This document shows, one piece after another, positions 7,132 through 14,175 of a stretch of 22,935 nucleotides of DNA. Origin of the DNA: JALOAP01 sp964632355 (GTDB lineage Bacteria; Chloroflexota; Dehalococcoidia; Tepidiformales; Tepidiformaceae); assembly GCA_964632355.1 (NCBI GenBank), contig CAZWBW010000040.1:1-22935 (forward strand), read 5' to 3'. The position numbers were made by a program, and so were the translations under genes. The notes beneath the pieces are model-generated. The model did no database searches and was not told the origin of the DNA. It was given only the letters and a program-made list of their open reading frames with translations. The stretch's first letter is position 1. Each line of letters starts with the position of its first letter.

Positions 7132-8418
7132 CTACCAGTCCCCGGCGAGGTCGCGCTTCCCCTGCCGGCTGGCGAGTGCGGCGTGATTGAGGATGTTGCG
7201 CGACATCGACGACACCTCGAGCTTCGCGCGCTGGCCGTACACCTCGGCGCGAAGGTTGTGCGCCGCCTTCGAACCCGGCTCGGCCAGCACCGCGAATTCG
7301 ACCAGGTGGCAGGCCATCCGCAGGTTGCCCGCATCCCGGAGCTCGGCGACCCGTTCGAGCACCCGGTCCAGCCCGCCGGCAAGCGCGACCCATTCGCGCG
7401 CCTGTTCGGCTCGCGGCGCCGGGAGCAGATTGTCGGGTTCGCCGTCGTACCAGCCGCCGTAGAGCCGCCAGGTGTTCCGCACGAGGAACTGCGGGTGGTC
7501 GTACACGGGCCGCAGGTACGGCTTCTCCACGAGGTGGGCCGGGATGGTGACTTCATGGAGCACGCGGTCGAGGGGCGCGCCTTCGTTCATGAGCGCGAGC
7601 ACCTGCGCTTCGAGCGATTCCAGCAGTTCGGCCGTGTCGCTGAGCGCCTGACGGATGCGGTCGGCGCCGAAGATCGGGAGCCCGTGCCCGGGGAGCAGCA
7701 CCTCGGCGCCCAGTGCGGCCATCTGCCGGAGGCCCGCGGCCCACTCGCCGACGTACCGCTGCACCTTCTGGGGGTTCCCCGCGTTCGGCACGGCCCAGAT
7801 GAACAGGTCGCCCGGCGCGAGCAGCTTCCGCTCGGGGATCCACGTCCACGTGGCGTCTTCGGTTTCGCCGCGCGTGTGGTGCAGCTCGAACGTGAGATCC
7901 CCGCGGCGGAACGTCAGCCGGTCGGCGAATTCGACGTCGGGGTAGCGGTACTCCGATTGCCAGCGAAACCGGTCGGGTGGGAACGCGAACTGGCGGAGGT
8001 TGATGGCGGTGTTCCAGCCGAGCGTCTTCTTGTAGCGGTCGAAGTTGCGGCGAATGTGCTGGTGGCCGTAGACGATGGGCCGCGGCAGCCCTTTTTCGGC
8101 CGCCTCCTCTTCGAACGGCGCGACACCAAAGATGTGGTCGACGTGGTGGTGCGAAAACACCGCGGCTGCGAGCGGCGCATCCGGCCGCCAGCTTCGCACC
8201 GCCTCGAAGAGCGGTCGGCTGTCGTTGACGGCACCGGTGTCGAGCATCACGAGGCCGTCGCCGGTGTCGATGGTGTTCGCGCTCGCGAACCCCTTGAAGT
8301 AGAGCACCCCGTCGAGGAGTTCCTCGGCCTCGCGGTGCTGCCCGGTAACCGGGTGGAACTCCTCGGTGCTCAGTTCGCCATTCCACAACCGCTCGCTCAG
8401 TTCGCGAATCTTCGACAC
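7132..8418 (-). CDS. MBL-fold hydrolase with alkyl sulfatase dimerisation domain
   Basis: The 428-aa protein has the metallo-beta-lactamase core with HxHxDH at 90-95 (SHHHVDHIFG), a further metal-ligand region at H180/H181 (HHTRGETEDATW), D204 in APGDLF, and H245 in PGHG. From about residue 315 the sequence RLYGGWYDGEPDNLLP starts the alkyl sulfatase dimerisation domain of SdsA1-like enzymes, which hydrolyse alkyl sulfate esters using two zinc ions. A sulfatase or related esterase is the best call; the true substrate is unknown. The open frame runs to 8640, but the start is GTG 8418: GGAGG lies a few bases upstream, and the extra N-terminal frame is repeat-rich intergenic sequence. No signal peptide is seen, so it is probably cytoplasmic. 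Confidence 0.87.
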   Translation of the reverse strand: MSKIRELSERLWNGELSTEEFHPVTGQHREAEELLDGVLYFKGFASANTIDTGDGLVMLDTGAVNDSRPLFEAVRSWRPDAPLAAAVFSHHHVDHIFGVAPFEEEAAEKGLPRPIVYGHQHIRRNFDRYKKTLGWNTAINLRQFAFPPDRFRWQSEYRYPDVEFADRLTFRRGDLTFELHHTRGETEDATWTWIPERKLLAPGDLFIWAVPNAGNPQKVQRYVGEWAAGLRQMAALGAEVLLPGHGLPIFGADRIRQALSDTAELLESLEAQVLALMNEGAPLDRVLHEVTIPAHLVEKPYLRPVYDHPQFLVRNTWRLYGGWYDGEPDNLLPAPRAEQAREWVALAGGLDRVLERVAELRDAGNLRMACHLVEFAVLAEPGSKAAHNLRAEVYGQRAKLEVSSMSRNILNHAALASRQGKRDLAGDW

Positions 8419-8429
8419 GGTCCCTCCAG

Positions 8430-8464
8430 AGTGCGCAGTGATCAGTGCTCGGTGCGCAGTGCAC
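8430..8464. repeat. Heptanucleotide repeat, unit AGTGCTC, 5 degenerate copies
   Basis: Five consecutive 7-mers read AGTGCGC, AGTGATC, AGTGCTC, GGTGCGC, AGTGCAC. They lie in the 116-bp gap between the DUF1028 stop and the MBL gene start, ending 11 bp before that start. The same unit recurs at 12325-12392 and 14155-14175. Confidence 0.8.
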
Positions 8465-8470
8465 GATAGC

Positions 8471-8490
8471 GTTCCCCGTTCCCGGTTCCC
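8471..8490. repeat. Heptanucleotide repeat, unit GTTCCCC/G
   Basis: GTTCCCC, GTTCCCG and GTTCCC follow each other directly, a second and unrelated 7-bp periodicity six bases after the AGTGCTC array. The rest of this intergenic gap (8491-8534) holds GGCGGC and GCCGCC arms that could form a hairpin, with no T-tract. Confidence 0.65.
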
Positions 8491-8534
8491 AGAGGCGGCG
8501 GCGCCATGCTCGCGGCCCCGAAGAGCCGCCAGCC

Positions 8535-9407
8535 CTACCGATATCGCTCTTGCAGCGGCTTGGCCTCCTCTTCCGGCAGGCGGAGCAGGAGCTCGCGCCA
8601 TTGCGGGGCCCGTTCGAATAGCGGATCGAGGATGCGGCACGCCTCCTCGATGGCGGGGACGGCGGTGAGGGTGCGCACGGCGAAGAAGAAGGCCTGCTCG
8701 TCCGAGGGGGCGAGTTCCTGTGCGCGGGCGAACGCGCCGATGGCCTCGGCGAGCCGCCGCTCGGGGTCGTCGCCAACGCGGTCGAGGTCGATGCTCTTGA
8801 GCGCCTGGCTGGCGAGCCGGATGGCGACCAGTTCGCGGAGCTTCACCAGCGGCTCGGGGTCGTTGTCGACACGCAGGTTCCAGCGGTAATCGAGAGGGTC
8901 GCGCTTCACGAGGAGCGCGGCGGACTGGCGGCCGCGGAGGTCACCGCCTTCCGCTTCGGCGGCATCGAGCGCGGCGAGGATGCGGACCGGCAGCGGCCCC
9001 TGCGTCAGTTCGAACGCTTCGGCCATCGCGTCGGGCACCGTGTCGCGCGCCATCAGGTTCGCCTGCACCGAATAGCCGTCGCCGGTGCGGTGGCTCGCGT
9101 ACGGGAGGCACGCGTCGCCGGTGTACACGGCGACCCTTCCCCCGGCATCGACGATGGCCACCTGGCGCTTTTCGGGCATGTCGTCGGCGGCGAGGATGGC
9201 GGCGAGCGCCCGGTCGGCGGGCAGGCCGTTCTTGAGCAGCGCCAGCGCCTGCGGCCCGAACGCGACGTTCCCCGTGGCCTGCGTCGCCACCGCGCCGACG
9301 CCAGCTTCGACCCAGGGGCAGCAGGCGCCGGCCGCCGGCTGGTGCGTCTGGATGCCGACGCCGAGTTCTCCCGTCTCGGGGTCACGCGCCACGATGCTGT
9401 AGGTCAC
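8535..9407 (-). CDS. DUF1028 domain protein
   Basis: The 290-aa protein begins VTYSIVARDPETGELGVGIQT and continues with WVEAGVGAVATQA, NVAFGPQALALLKNG, RQVAIVDAGGRVAVYTG and GYSVQANLMA, the conserved blocks of DUF1028. The family has an Ntn-hydrolase-like fold; its substrate is not established. Residues about 200-290 are helical (PERRLAEAIGAFARAQELAP and following), matching the extra C-terminal domain annotated as putative peptidoglycan-binding in many members. The start is GTG 9407 because AAAGGAG lies 6 nt upstream and the family motif begins at once; the upstream open frame to 9605 is spurious. It sits between the glycosyltransferase (47-bp gap) and the MBL hydrolase. Confidence 0.88.
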   Translation of the reverse strand: MTYSIVARDPETGELGVGIQTHQPAAGACCPWVEAGVGAVATQATGNVAFGPQALALLKNGLPADRALAAILAADDMPEKRQVAIVDAGGRVAVYTGDACLPYASHRTGDGYSVQANLMARDTVPDAMAEAFELTQGPLPVRILAALDAAEAEGGDLRGRQSAALLVKRDPLDYRWNLRVDNDPEPLVKLRELVAIRLASQALKSIDLDRVGDDPERRLAEAIGAFARAQELAPSDEQAFFFAVRTLTAVPAIEEACRILDPLFERAPQWRELLLRLPEEEAKPLQERYR

Positions 9408-9454
9408 GGGTGGCTCCTTTCGCGCAGGTGAGGCGGCCGTGCGCTGGCGTTCGG

Positions 9455-10888
9455 CTATTCGAACGGGACGCCGCGGCTGAGCTTCTTCAGCCCGAAATAC
9501 ATGCCGCCGCGGAAGAAGGCCTGCAACCGGCGGCGGTTCGCTGGCATGGCGTAGGTGTCGTTCCCGGCGCAGAAGCGGGCGAGCGGCCGCACGGCGAGAT
9601 CCCACGCGAGTTCGCTCGAGATCCCGGCGAGGTTTCGGCGGCAGAGGGCGGCGAAATCGGCGTCGTCGAGCAGCCGTTCGATGCCCGCGATGACGGCGTC
9701 GGTATTCCGTTCGGGCACGGTGATCCCGAGCGGGTCTTCTTCGACACGCTGGGCGAGCACATCGCCACGGGTGCAGAGCAGCGGAACGCGCGCGCGGAAC
9801 ACATCGACGTAGCGTGTGCGGAACGCGAAGCGGCTTTCGAGGTTCTCGTACCCGAGGCAGACACTGAGGTCGGCCTCGCCGAGGTAGTCGTCGATGCGCT
9901 CGTAGGGCACCCAGCCCCTGAGGAAGAACACATTCTTGCCTTCGAGCCCCAGCCGGCGCGCCATGTCGATGGCCGAGCCGAGGACGCCGCCGCTCGGCCC
10001 GAAGACGTAGTCGGGGTGGTTCGCGCCCATGAACACGAGCTTGATCTCGGGGCGCGTCCGGGCGAAGTGGTCCATCGCCCGCAGCAGCGTGAACGGGTCG
10101 TTCCAGTCGGTGACGCCGCCGTTCCAGAGCAGCACACGGTCAGTCGGTTCGATGCCCGGGACGACGCCCTTCATGACCGGTCCGCGCGCATCGAGCGGCT
10201 TCGACGGCACGCCATAGGGCACGACGTCGATGAGCCGCCGCAGCGACGGGTCGCGTTCGTAGACGTCCGGTGGCACAAGCGCGAGCGCCATCAGCATGCC
10301 GATCCACATGTCCCGCTGGCGTTCGTCGGCGCAGAAGATGAAGTCGGCGAGGGTGAGCTGGAAGTTGATGTACCAGCGGTTGCTGGCCATCCACGTACGC
10401 CGCCACCGAGGCAGGATGATGCGGTTCGACATCTCCATCCATTCGATGAAGAACGGCGTGAACCCGTCGAGCGCGAACCGCTGACCGTTGCCCATGAGTC
10501 GCGCGAACTGCGGCGAAAAGTTCCGCGAGATGGCGACGTCGTGAGTCCCCGCCAGCGCCGTCGCGTCGCCGTTCGAGCCGTACTGCTGGACGCGAACGTT
10601 CGCCGCCGGGTTAGGAATGTCTTCCGGCTGGTTCGGGATGGCGAGCGTGATCTCGGCGCCTGGAAGGAGCCGGCCGAGCGACCCGGCGATGTGGTACGCG
10701 CGGATGCCGGGCGACGCCATTCGTTCGCCGACCTTCGCGCGCGACAGGACGAGGATGCGGCGGCCAGCGCCGTCGAGGGGGTCGGTGATTCCCCCGGCGT
10801 GCGAGGTCAGTGGATCGAGGCCCGTCACGAGCGGGGATGGTACGTGCGCGAGCGCAGGGTTGCCAGTGGCCCGGCGCGGGATTACCAA
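9455..10888 (-). CDS. Glycosyltransferase, GT4-like (group 1)
   Basis: A two-Rossmann-domain glycosyltransferase. The N-terminal domain opens at RRILVLSRAKVGERMASPGI (residue about 43 of the 477-aa frame). The C-terminal donor-binding domain contains RVLLWNGGVTDWNDPFTLLR, KLVFMGANHPD, NVFFLRGWVPYERIDDYLGE and LSVCLGYENLESRFAFRTR. Such enzymes move a sugar from a nucleotide donor to a lipid or polysaccharide acceptor at the inner face of the membrane. The start is uncertain: the frame opens at TTG 10888, and an in-frame GTG at 10828 is closer to the conserved first strand; neither has a convincing ribosome-binding site. It is first of three same-strand genes with DUF1028 and MBL. Confidence 0.83.
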   Translation of the reverse strand: MVIPRRATGNPALAHVPSPLVTGLDPLTSHAGGITDPLDGAGRRILVLSRAKVGERMASPGIRAYHIAGSLGRLLPGAEITLAIPNQPEDIPNPAANVRVQQYGSNGDATALAGTHDVAISRNFSPQFARLMGNGQRFALDGFTPFFIEWMEMSNRIILPRWRRTWMASNRWYINFQLTLADFIFCADERQRDMWIGMLMALALVPPDVYERDPSLRRLIDVVPYGVPSKPLDARGPVMKGVVPGIEPTDRVLLWNGGVTDWNDPFTLLRAMDHFARTRPEIKLVFMGANHPDYVFGPSGGVLGSAIDMARRLGLEGKNVFFLRGWVPYERIDDYLGEADLSVCLGYENLESRFAFRTRYVDVFRARVPLLCTRGDVLAQRVEEDPLGITVPERNTDAVIAGIERLLDDADFAALCRRNLAGISSELAWDLAVRPLARFCAGNDTYAMPANRRRLQAFFRGGMYFGLKKLSRGVPFE

Positions 10889-10915
10889 CGCACCACCGGC
10901 GCCAGGGTGTACGCG

Positions 10916-11121
10916 ATGGCAGCGCTGGAGGTGGTCGCCGGCTGGCAGCGCGCGGCGAACGAGCAGGACATCGACAACCTGCTCGCGCTGTCGTGGGTGA
11001 GCAGGACGTCGCTACGCACTACGTGGTTCGCGACGGGGTGGTCGCGAAGCTCGCCCGGTTTGATCGGCTCGCGGATGCCCTGGCCGCGTCCCGGCTCAGC
11101 GAATCCGACGAGGTGCGCTAA
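10916..11121 (+). pseudogene. Remnant of a SnoaL/NTF2-like gene
   Basis: Two pieces of one small fold are present in different frames. From ATG 10916 the frame reads MAALEVVAGWQRAANEQDID plus NLLALS, the first helix of a SnoaL/NTF2-like protein. From about 10996, in the -1 frame, it reads GEQDVATHYVVRDGVVAKLA and then RFDRLADALAASRLSESDEV before TAA 11119-11121, the usual last strands and terminal helix. Intact relatives are about 110-125 aa, so roughly 50 central residues are gone and the frame is broken. GAGCAGGAC occurs at 10961-10969 and again at 10999-11007, a 9-bp direct repeat beside the junction. Gene decay by deletion is the simplest reading; collapse during assembly is possible. Confidence 0.7.
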
Positions 11122-11124
11122 CAG

Positions 11125-11775
11125 CTAATCCGGGTTCACGCCCGCGGCGAGCAGTGCCTCGCGGAGCCTTATGTAGCCCTTGAACTGGTGTGCGGTCATG
11201 CCAACCTGCCGCGCCGCCTCGATGTTGTGCTCGAGGTCATCGGTGAAGAAGCACCGTTCGAGCGGCACACCGATGCGCTCAGACGCCAGCTGAAAGATGC
11301 GCGGGTCGGGCTTCGCCATCCGCACCGTCGCCGAGTTGATGACGTCGTCGAACAGGTCGTAGATGCGGTAGTGGTCGCGCAGGTCGTCTTCGAGGCCCGG
11401 TGCGGCGTTCGAGAGCAACCCGACTTTCACCCGGCCACGAAGGCGCTTAATGAGGTCGATCATCCCCTCGTTGAACTCCACCGGGCGCTTCTCGCCGAGC
11501 CGGACCAGGATGGCGCGTGCCGTTTCCGGGTCGGTCTGTTCGAGCAGCGCGTCGTGGACGGCTGCATGCCAGGTTTCGTGCGTGCCTTCGCCGACGCGCA
11601 GGCGCTCCCACGTGGGGTTCTGGTACATCGCGCGCCAGAGTGTGCCCGGCTGCAACCCGAACTCCTTTTCGAGCCGGCCGAAGGGCGTGTTCTCGTCGGT
11701 CAGCGCTTCGATGTTGCCGCCGCCCGGCACAATCACACCGCCGAAGTCGAAGATGACTGCCTCAATCGTCGCCAT
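11125..11775 (-). CDS. HAD-IA family hydrolase
   Basis: The 216-aa protein has the four HAD motifs: motif I FDFGGVIV with nucleophile D10, motif II S122 in LLSNAA, motif III K155 in KPDPRIF, and motif IV D179/D180 in FFTDDLEHN. The helical cap lies between residues 20 and 90. The second motif-I Asp, the usual acid/base, is replaced by Gly (DFG instead of DxD), a variant seen in a known HAD-IA branch that includes YihX-like phosphatases. A small-molecule phosphatase is likely, substrate unknown. Start ATG 11775 has a purine-rich GGGAGAGAG upstream. It is divergent from ruvC, and its stop lies 3 bp past the SnoaL remnant. Confidence 0.88.
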   Translation of the reverse strand: MATIEAVIFDFGGVIVPGGGNIEALTDENTPFGRLEKEFGLQPGTLWRAMYQNPTWERLRVGEGTHETWHAAVHDALLEQTDPETARAILVRLGEKRPVEFNEGMIDLIKRLRGRVKVGLLSNAAPGLEDDLRDHYRIYDLFDDVINSATVRMAKPDPRIFQLASERIGVPLERCFFTDDLEHNIEAARQVGMTAHQFKGYIRLREALLAAGVNPD

Positions 11776-11818
11776 GGGCCAACTCTCTCCCAGCGCTGTC
11801 CTGCGGGCAATCGGGTAC

Positions 11819-11854
11819 TTGGTGCTCCGGGTGCCGCGGGCCTACAGTGCGGCC
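11819..11854 (+). promoter_or_regulatory. Putative leaderless promoter of ruvC
   Basis: TTGGTG (11819-11824), an 18-bp spacer, TACAGT (11843-11848), then six bases and the ruvC ATG at 11855. No Shine-Dalgarno sequence is present. This is the most complete of the start-adjacent promoters in the window because a -35-like hexamer is also present. Confidence 0.45.
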
Positions 11855-12324
11855 ATGCGGATCCTTGGCATCGACCCCGGCCTCAACGTTACGGGCTACG
11901 GCATCATCGAACTTGCGGGCGATCGCTGCGTGCACGTCCACCACGGTACCCTGCGCACGAAGTCGACGGACGAGCTCGCCGCGCGCTTGCTCGCCATTCG
12001 CGACGGCGTACGGCTGGCGGCGAAGCAGTTCGAAGCCGAAGTTGCCGCGATCGAGGCCTCGTTCGTCGGCACGAACGCCCGCAGCGCCCTCGCGTTGGGC
12101 CAGGCACGCGCGGCCGCCATCCTCGGCGCCGCCGATGCCGGGCTCGCCGTGCATGAATACACCCCGACGGTCGTGAAGCGCACCACTTCGGGGTACGGCC
12201 GGGGCGAAAAGGCACAGGTCGCCGAGATGGTTCGCCTCCAGCTCGGCCTGGACCGCGTCCCCCACCCCGCCGATGCCGCCGACGCCCTTGCGATCGCGAT
12301 CACGCACTGGGCGCACTCAAGGTT

Positions 12325-12352
<28 letters not shown>
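11855..12352 (+). CDS. ruvC: Crossover junction endodeoxyribonuclease RuvC
   Basis: The 165-aa protein resolves Holliday junctions by paired nicking, normally with RuvAB. It starts MRILGIDPGLNVTGYGII and carries the RNase H-fold acidic residues D7, E67 (AIEASFVGTNARSALALGQ), D140 and D143 (HPADAADALAIAI), spaced as in the E. coli enzyme. The open frame extends upstream to 11450, but that part is antisense to the HAD gene; ATG 11855 is the family start. The last ten residues (RLGLRTQWSS) after the normal end near AITHWAHS are encoded by the heptamer-repeat region. ruvA and ruvB are not adjacent. Confidence 0.95.
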
Positions 12353-12397
<45 letters not shown>

Positions 12398-12403
12398 CTC
12401 CCC

Positions 12404-13975
12404 CTAGTGTCGGAAGTGGCGGGTGCCGGTGAGCACCATCGCCACGTTGTACTGGTTCACGCAGTCGATGCCGTCCTGGTCGCGGAGGGAGCCGCCGGGG
12501 TGGATGATGGCGGCGATGCCGGCCTGGCAGGCCTTTTCAATGGAGTCGCCCCAGGCGAACGGGAAGAAGGCATCGCTGGCGAGCACGGCGCCCTGGACTT
12601 CGTTGCCGGCTTTTTCGAGCGCGATCTCGGTGCTCTTCACGCGGTTCGGCTGGCCGCTGCCCATGCCGAGCAGCCGCCCGTCCTTTGCGACGACGATGGC
12701 GTTGCTCTTCACGTGCTTCACGACGCGCCACGCGAACTCCAGGTCCTCGATCTGCTGGTCGGTCGGCTGCTTCTCGCTGACCACTCGGAACTCGATGTCG
12801 TCAGGGCCGCGGTCATCGGCGCTCTGCACGAGCCAGCCGCCGCCCACCTGCCGGAAGGCGATGCCGCCGGTCTTCCGCGGCTGCGCTTCGAGGATGCGGA
12901 GGTCCTTCGACTTGCCCTTGAGCACCTGCAGGCCCTCGGGCGTGTACCCGGGCGCGACGACGATCTCGTAGAACATGCGGGTTTCGCCGTCGTTCGGGTT
13001 GCGGAACTCGCGGATTTCGCGTGCGAGCGCTTCGTCGATGGGCCGGTTGAACGCCACGATGCCGCCGAACGCGCTCACGGGGTCGGCCTTCACCGCGAGC
13101 CGGTAGGCTTCGAGGAGGTCATCGCGCGTGGCGACGCCGCACGGGTTCGTGTGCTTCACGATCACGCACGCCGGCGTCGGGAATTCGTTGACGCAATTCC
13201 ACGCGGCGTCGGCGTCGAGGTAGTTGTTGTACGACATCTCCTTCCCGTGGTGCTGCACGGCTGTAGCGATGCCGCCCATGTCCTTCTCGCCGAGCGACCG
13301 ATCGACATAGAACGCGGCCGACTGGTGTGGGTTTTCGCCGTAGCGCAGCCCCGCTGCCAGTTCCATCGGCACGGTGCGAACGGGCGCGAACTCGTTCGGG
13401 TTCGTTTCCCGCCAGAGCCACTCGCTGACGGCGCTGTCGTAGGTGGCGGTGTGCGCGAACGCCTTCCATGCCAGGCGCCGCCGCTCTTCGGCCGGGACCC
13501 CGCCGCCACGGAGCTGTTCGAGGATTGAACCGTAGTCGTTCGGGTCGACCACAACGACTACCGAGTCGTGGTTCTTCGCCGCCGCCCGCAGCATTGCAGG
13601 CCCGCCGATGTCGATGTTCTCGATCCCGTCGGCGAAGCTCACGCCCGGCTTCGTCACCGTCTCGACGAACGGGTAGAGGTTCACGCAAACGAGGTCGATG
13701 GGCGTGATGTTGTGCTGCGAAAGCGCGGCCATGTGAGCGTCGCTGTCGCGGCGGGCGAGGATGCCGCCGTGCACGGCCGGGTGCAGCGTTTTCACGCGCC
13801 CGTCGAGGATCTCCGGGAAGCCCGTGACGTCCTCGACCTTGCGAACGGGAATGCCTGCTTTTTCGATGGTGGCGAAGGTGCCGCCGGTAGAGACGATCTC
13901 CCAGCCGAGTTCCGTGAGCCCGCGGGCGAAGTCTTCGATGCCGGTTTTGTCGTAGACGCCGAGGAGCGCGCGCAT
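12404..13975 (-). CDS. purH: Bifunctional AICAR formyltransferase / IMP cyclohydrolase
   Basis: The 523-aa enzyme catalyses the last two steps of de novo IMP synthesis: formylation of AICAR (ZMP) with 10-formyl-THF, then ring closure. The N-terminal cyclohydrolase (MGS-like) domain shows VSTGGT (28-33), DGRVKTLHPAVHGG (58-71) and VNLYPF (98-103). The transformylase domain shows RYGENPHQ (211-218), the catalytic pair K274-H275 in VKHTNPCGVA, SAFGGIVAFN, and the terminal SNAIVVAKDG and FFPFAWGDSIE blocks. All key residues are present. The start ATG 13975 has AGGAGG (13986-13981) five bases upstream. It is monocistronic here, with a 191-bp leader region containing a ZTP riboswitch, and its stop faces ruvC across the heptamer repeat. 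Confidence 0.97.
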   Translation of the reverse strand: MRALLGVYDKTGIEDFARGLTELGWEIVSTGGTFATIEKAGIPVRKVEDVTGFPEILDGRVKTLHPAVHGGILARRDSDAHMAALSQHNITPIDLVCVNLYPFVETVTKPGVSFADGIENIDIGGPAMLRAAAKNHDSVVVVVDPNDYGSILEQLRGGGVPAEERRRLAWKAFAHTATYDSAVSEWLWRETNPNEFAPVRTVPMELAAGLRYGENPHQSAAFYVDRSLGEKDMGGIATAVQHHGKEMSYNNYLDADAAWNCVNEFPTPACVIVKHTNPCGVATRDDLLEAYRLAVKADPVSAFGGIVAFNRPIDEALAREIREFRNPNDGETRMFYEIVVAPGYTPEGLQVLKGKSKDLRILEAQPRKTGGIAFRQVGGGWLVQSADDRGPDDIEFRVVSEKQPTDQQIEDLEFAWRVVKHVKSNAIVVAKDGRLLGMGSGQPNRVKSTEIALEKAGNEVQGAVLASDAFFPFAWGDSIEKACQAGIAAIIHPGGSLRDQDGIDCVNQYNVAMVLTGTRHFRH

Positions 13976-13999
13976 GCCTGCCTCCTGTGGAGATGTGTG

Positions 14000-14023
14000 G
14001 CGAAGGGCTGTGGGTTCCTTCGC
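14000..14023 (-). promoter_or_regulatory. Stem-loop between the ZTP aptamer and purH RBS
   Basis: On the minus strand GCGAAGG (14023-14017) pairs perfectly with CCTTCGC (14006-14000) around a 10-nt loop. No U-run follows, so intrinsic termination is unlikely. Downstream, CTCC (13992-13989) can pair with GGAG of the Shine-Dalgarno (13985-13982). GCCTG in the aptamer (14033-14029) is complementary to CAGGC just before the ATG (13980-13976). These suggest translational control as the expression platform; this is inference. Confidence 0.45.
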
Positions 14024-14113
14024 TGGCCCAGGCGTGCGGCCGGTCGTCAGCGGGCCATGCGGCGCCGCGGCCGGGCTCCCCCGCGGTGCTCCGCGTCGCG
14101 CCAGTCACCCGGC
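14024..14113 (-). promoter_or_regulatory. ZTP riboswitch (pfl motif) upstream of purH
   Basis: Read on the minus strand, the leader contains every conserved piece of the ZTP/ZMP aptamer. P1 is GCCGGG (14113-14108) pairing with CCCGGC (14075-14070). TGACTGGCG (14106-14098) follows the P1 5' strand. P2 is CGCGG/CCGCG around AGCA (14095-14082), then GGGGAG (14081-14076). After a 28-nt linker, P3 is GGCC (14041-14038) pairing with GGCC (14028-14025), with the loop holding GCCTGGG (14033-14027). This class binds ZTP or ZMP, which accumulate when 10-formyl-THF is short, and commonly switches on purine and folate genes including purH. Ligand binding should therefore raise PurH. Confidence 0.93.
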
Positions 14114-14119
14114 GGGATG

Positions 14120-14128
14120 AGTGTAGCA
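14120..14128 (-). promoter_or_regulatory. Extended -10 promoter for the purH riboswitch transcript
   Basis: On the minus strand TGC followed by TACACT (14128-14120) is an extended -10 element. Initiation seven bases downstream would fall at G14113, the first base of aptamer stem P1. No TTGACA-like -35 is visible, as is common with extended -10 promoters. Confidence 0.5.
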
Positions 14129-14154
14129 TGCCTCGCCCGCCGGGCCCCGCCCCG

Positions 14155-14175
14155 AGTGCGCCGTGCTCAGTGCGC
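14155..14175. repeat. Heptanucleotide repeat, 3 copies, overlapping a stop codon
   Basis: AGTGCGC, CGTGCTC and AGTGCGC are consecutive 7-mers of the same family as at 8430 and 12351. They overlap the TGA (14169-14167) of the minus-strand flavoprotein gene and encode its last residues. Confidence 0.6.

Noticed and set aside
7102..8469. 455-aa plus-strand open frame over the MBL gene
   Set aside because: Mirror of the minus-strand MBL hydrolase, which has all metal ligands and a good start site.
9410..11128. 572-aa plus-strand open frame over the glycosyltransferase
   Set aside because: Antisense to a clear glycosyltransferase; only its last part (from 10916) has protein-like sequence, reported as the SnoaL remnant.
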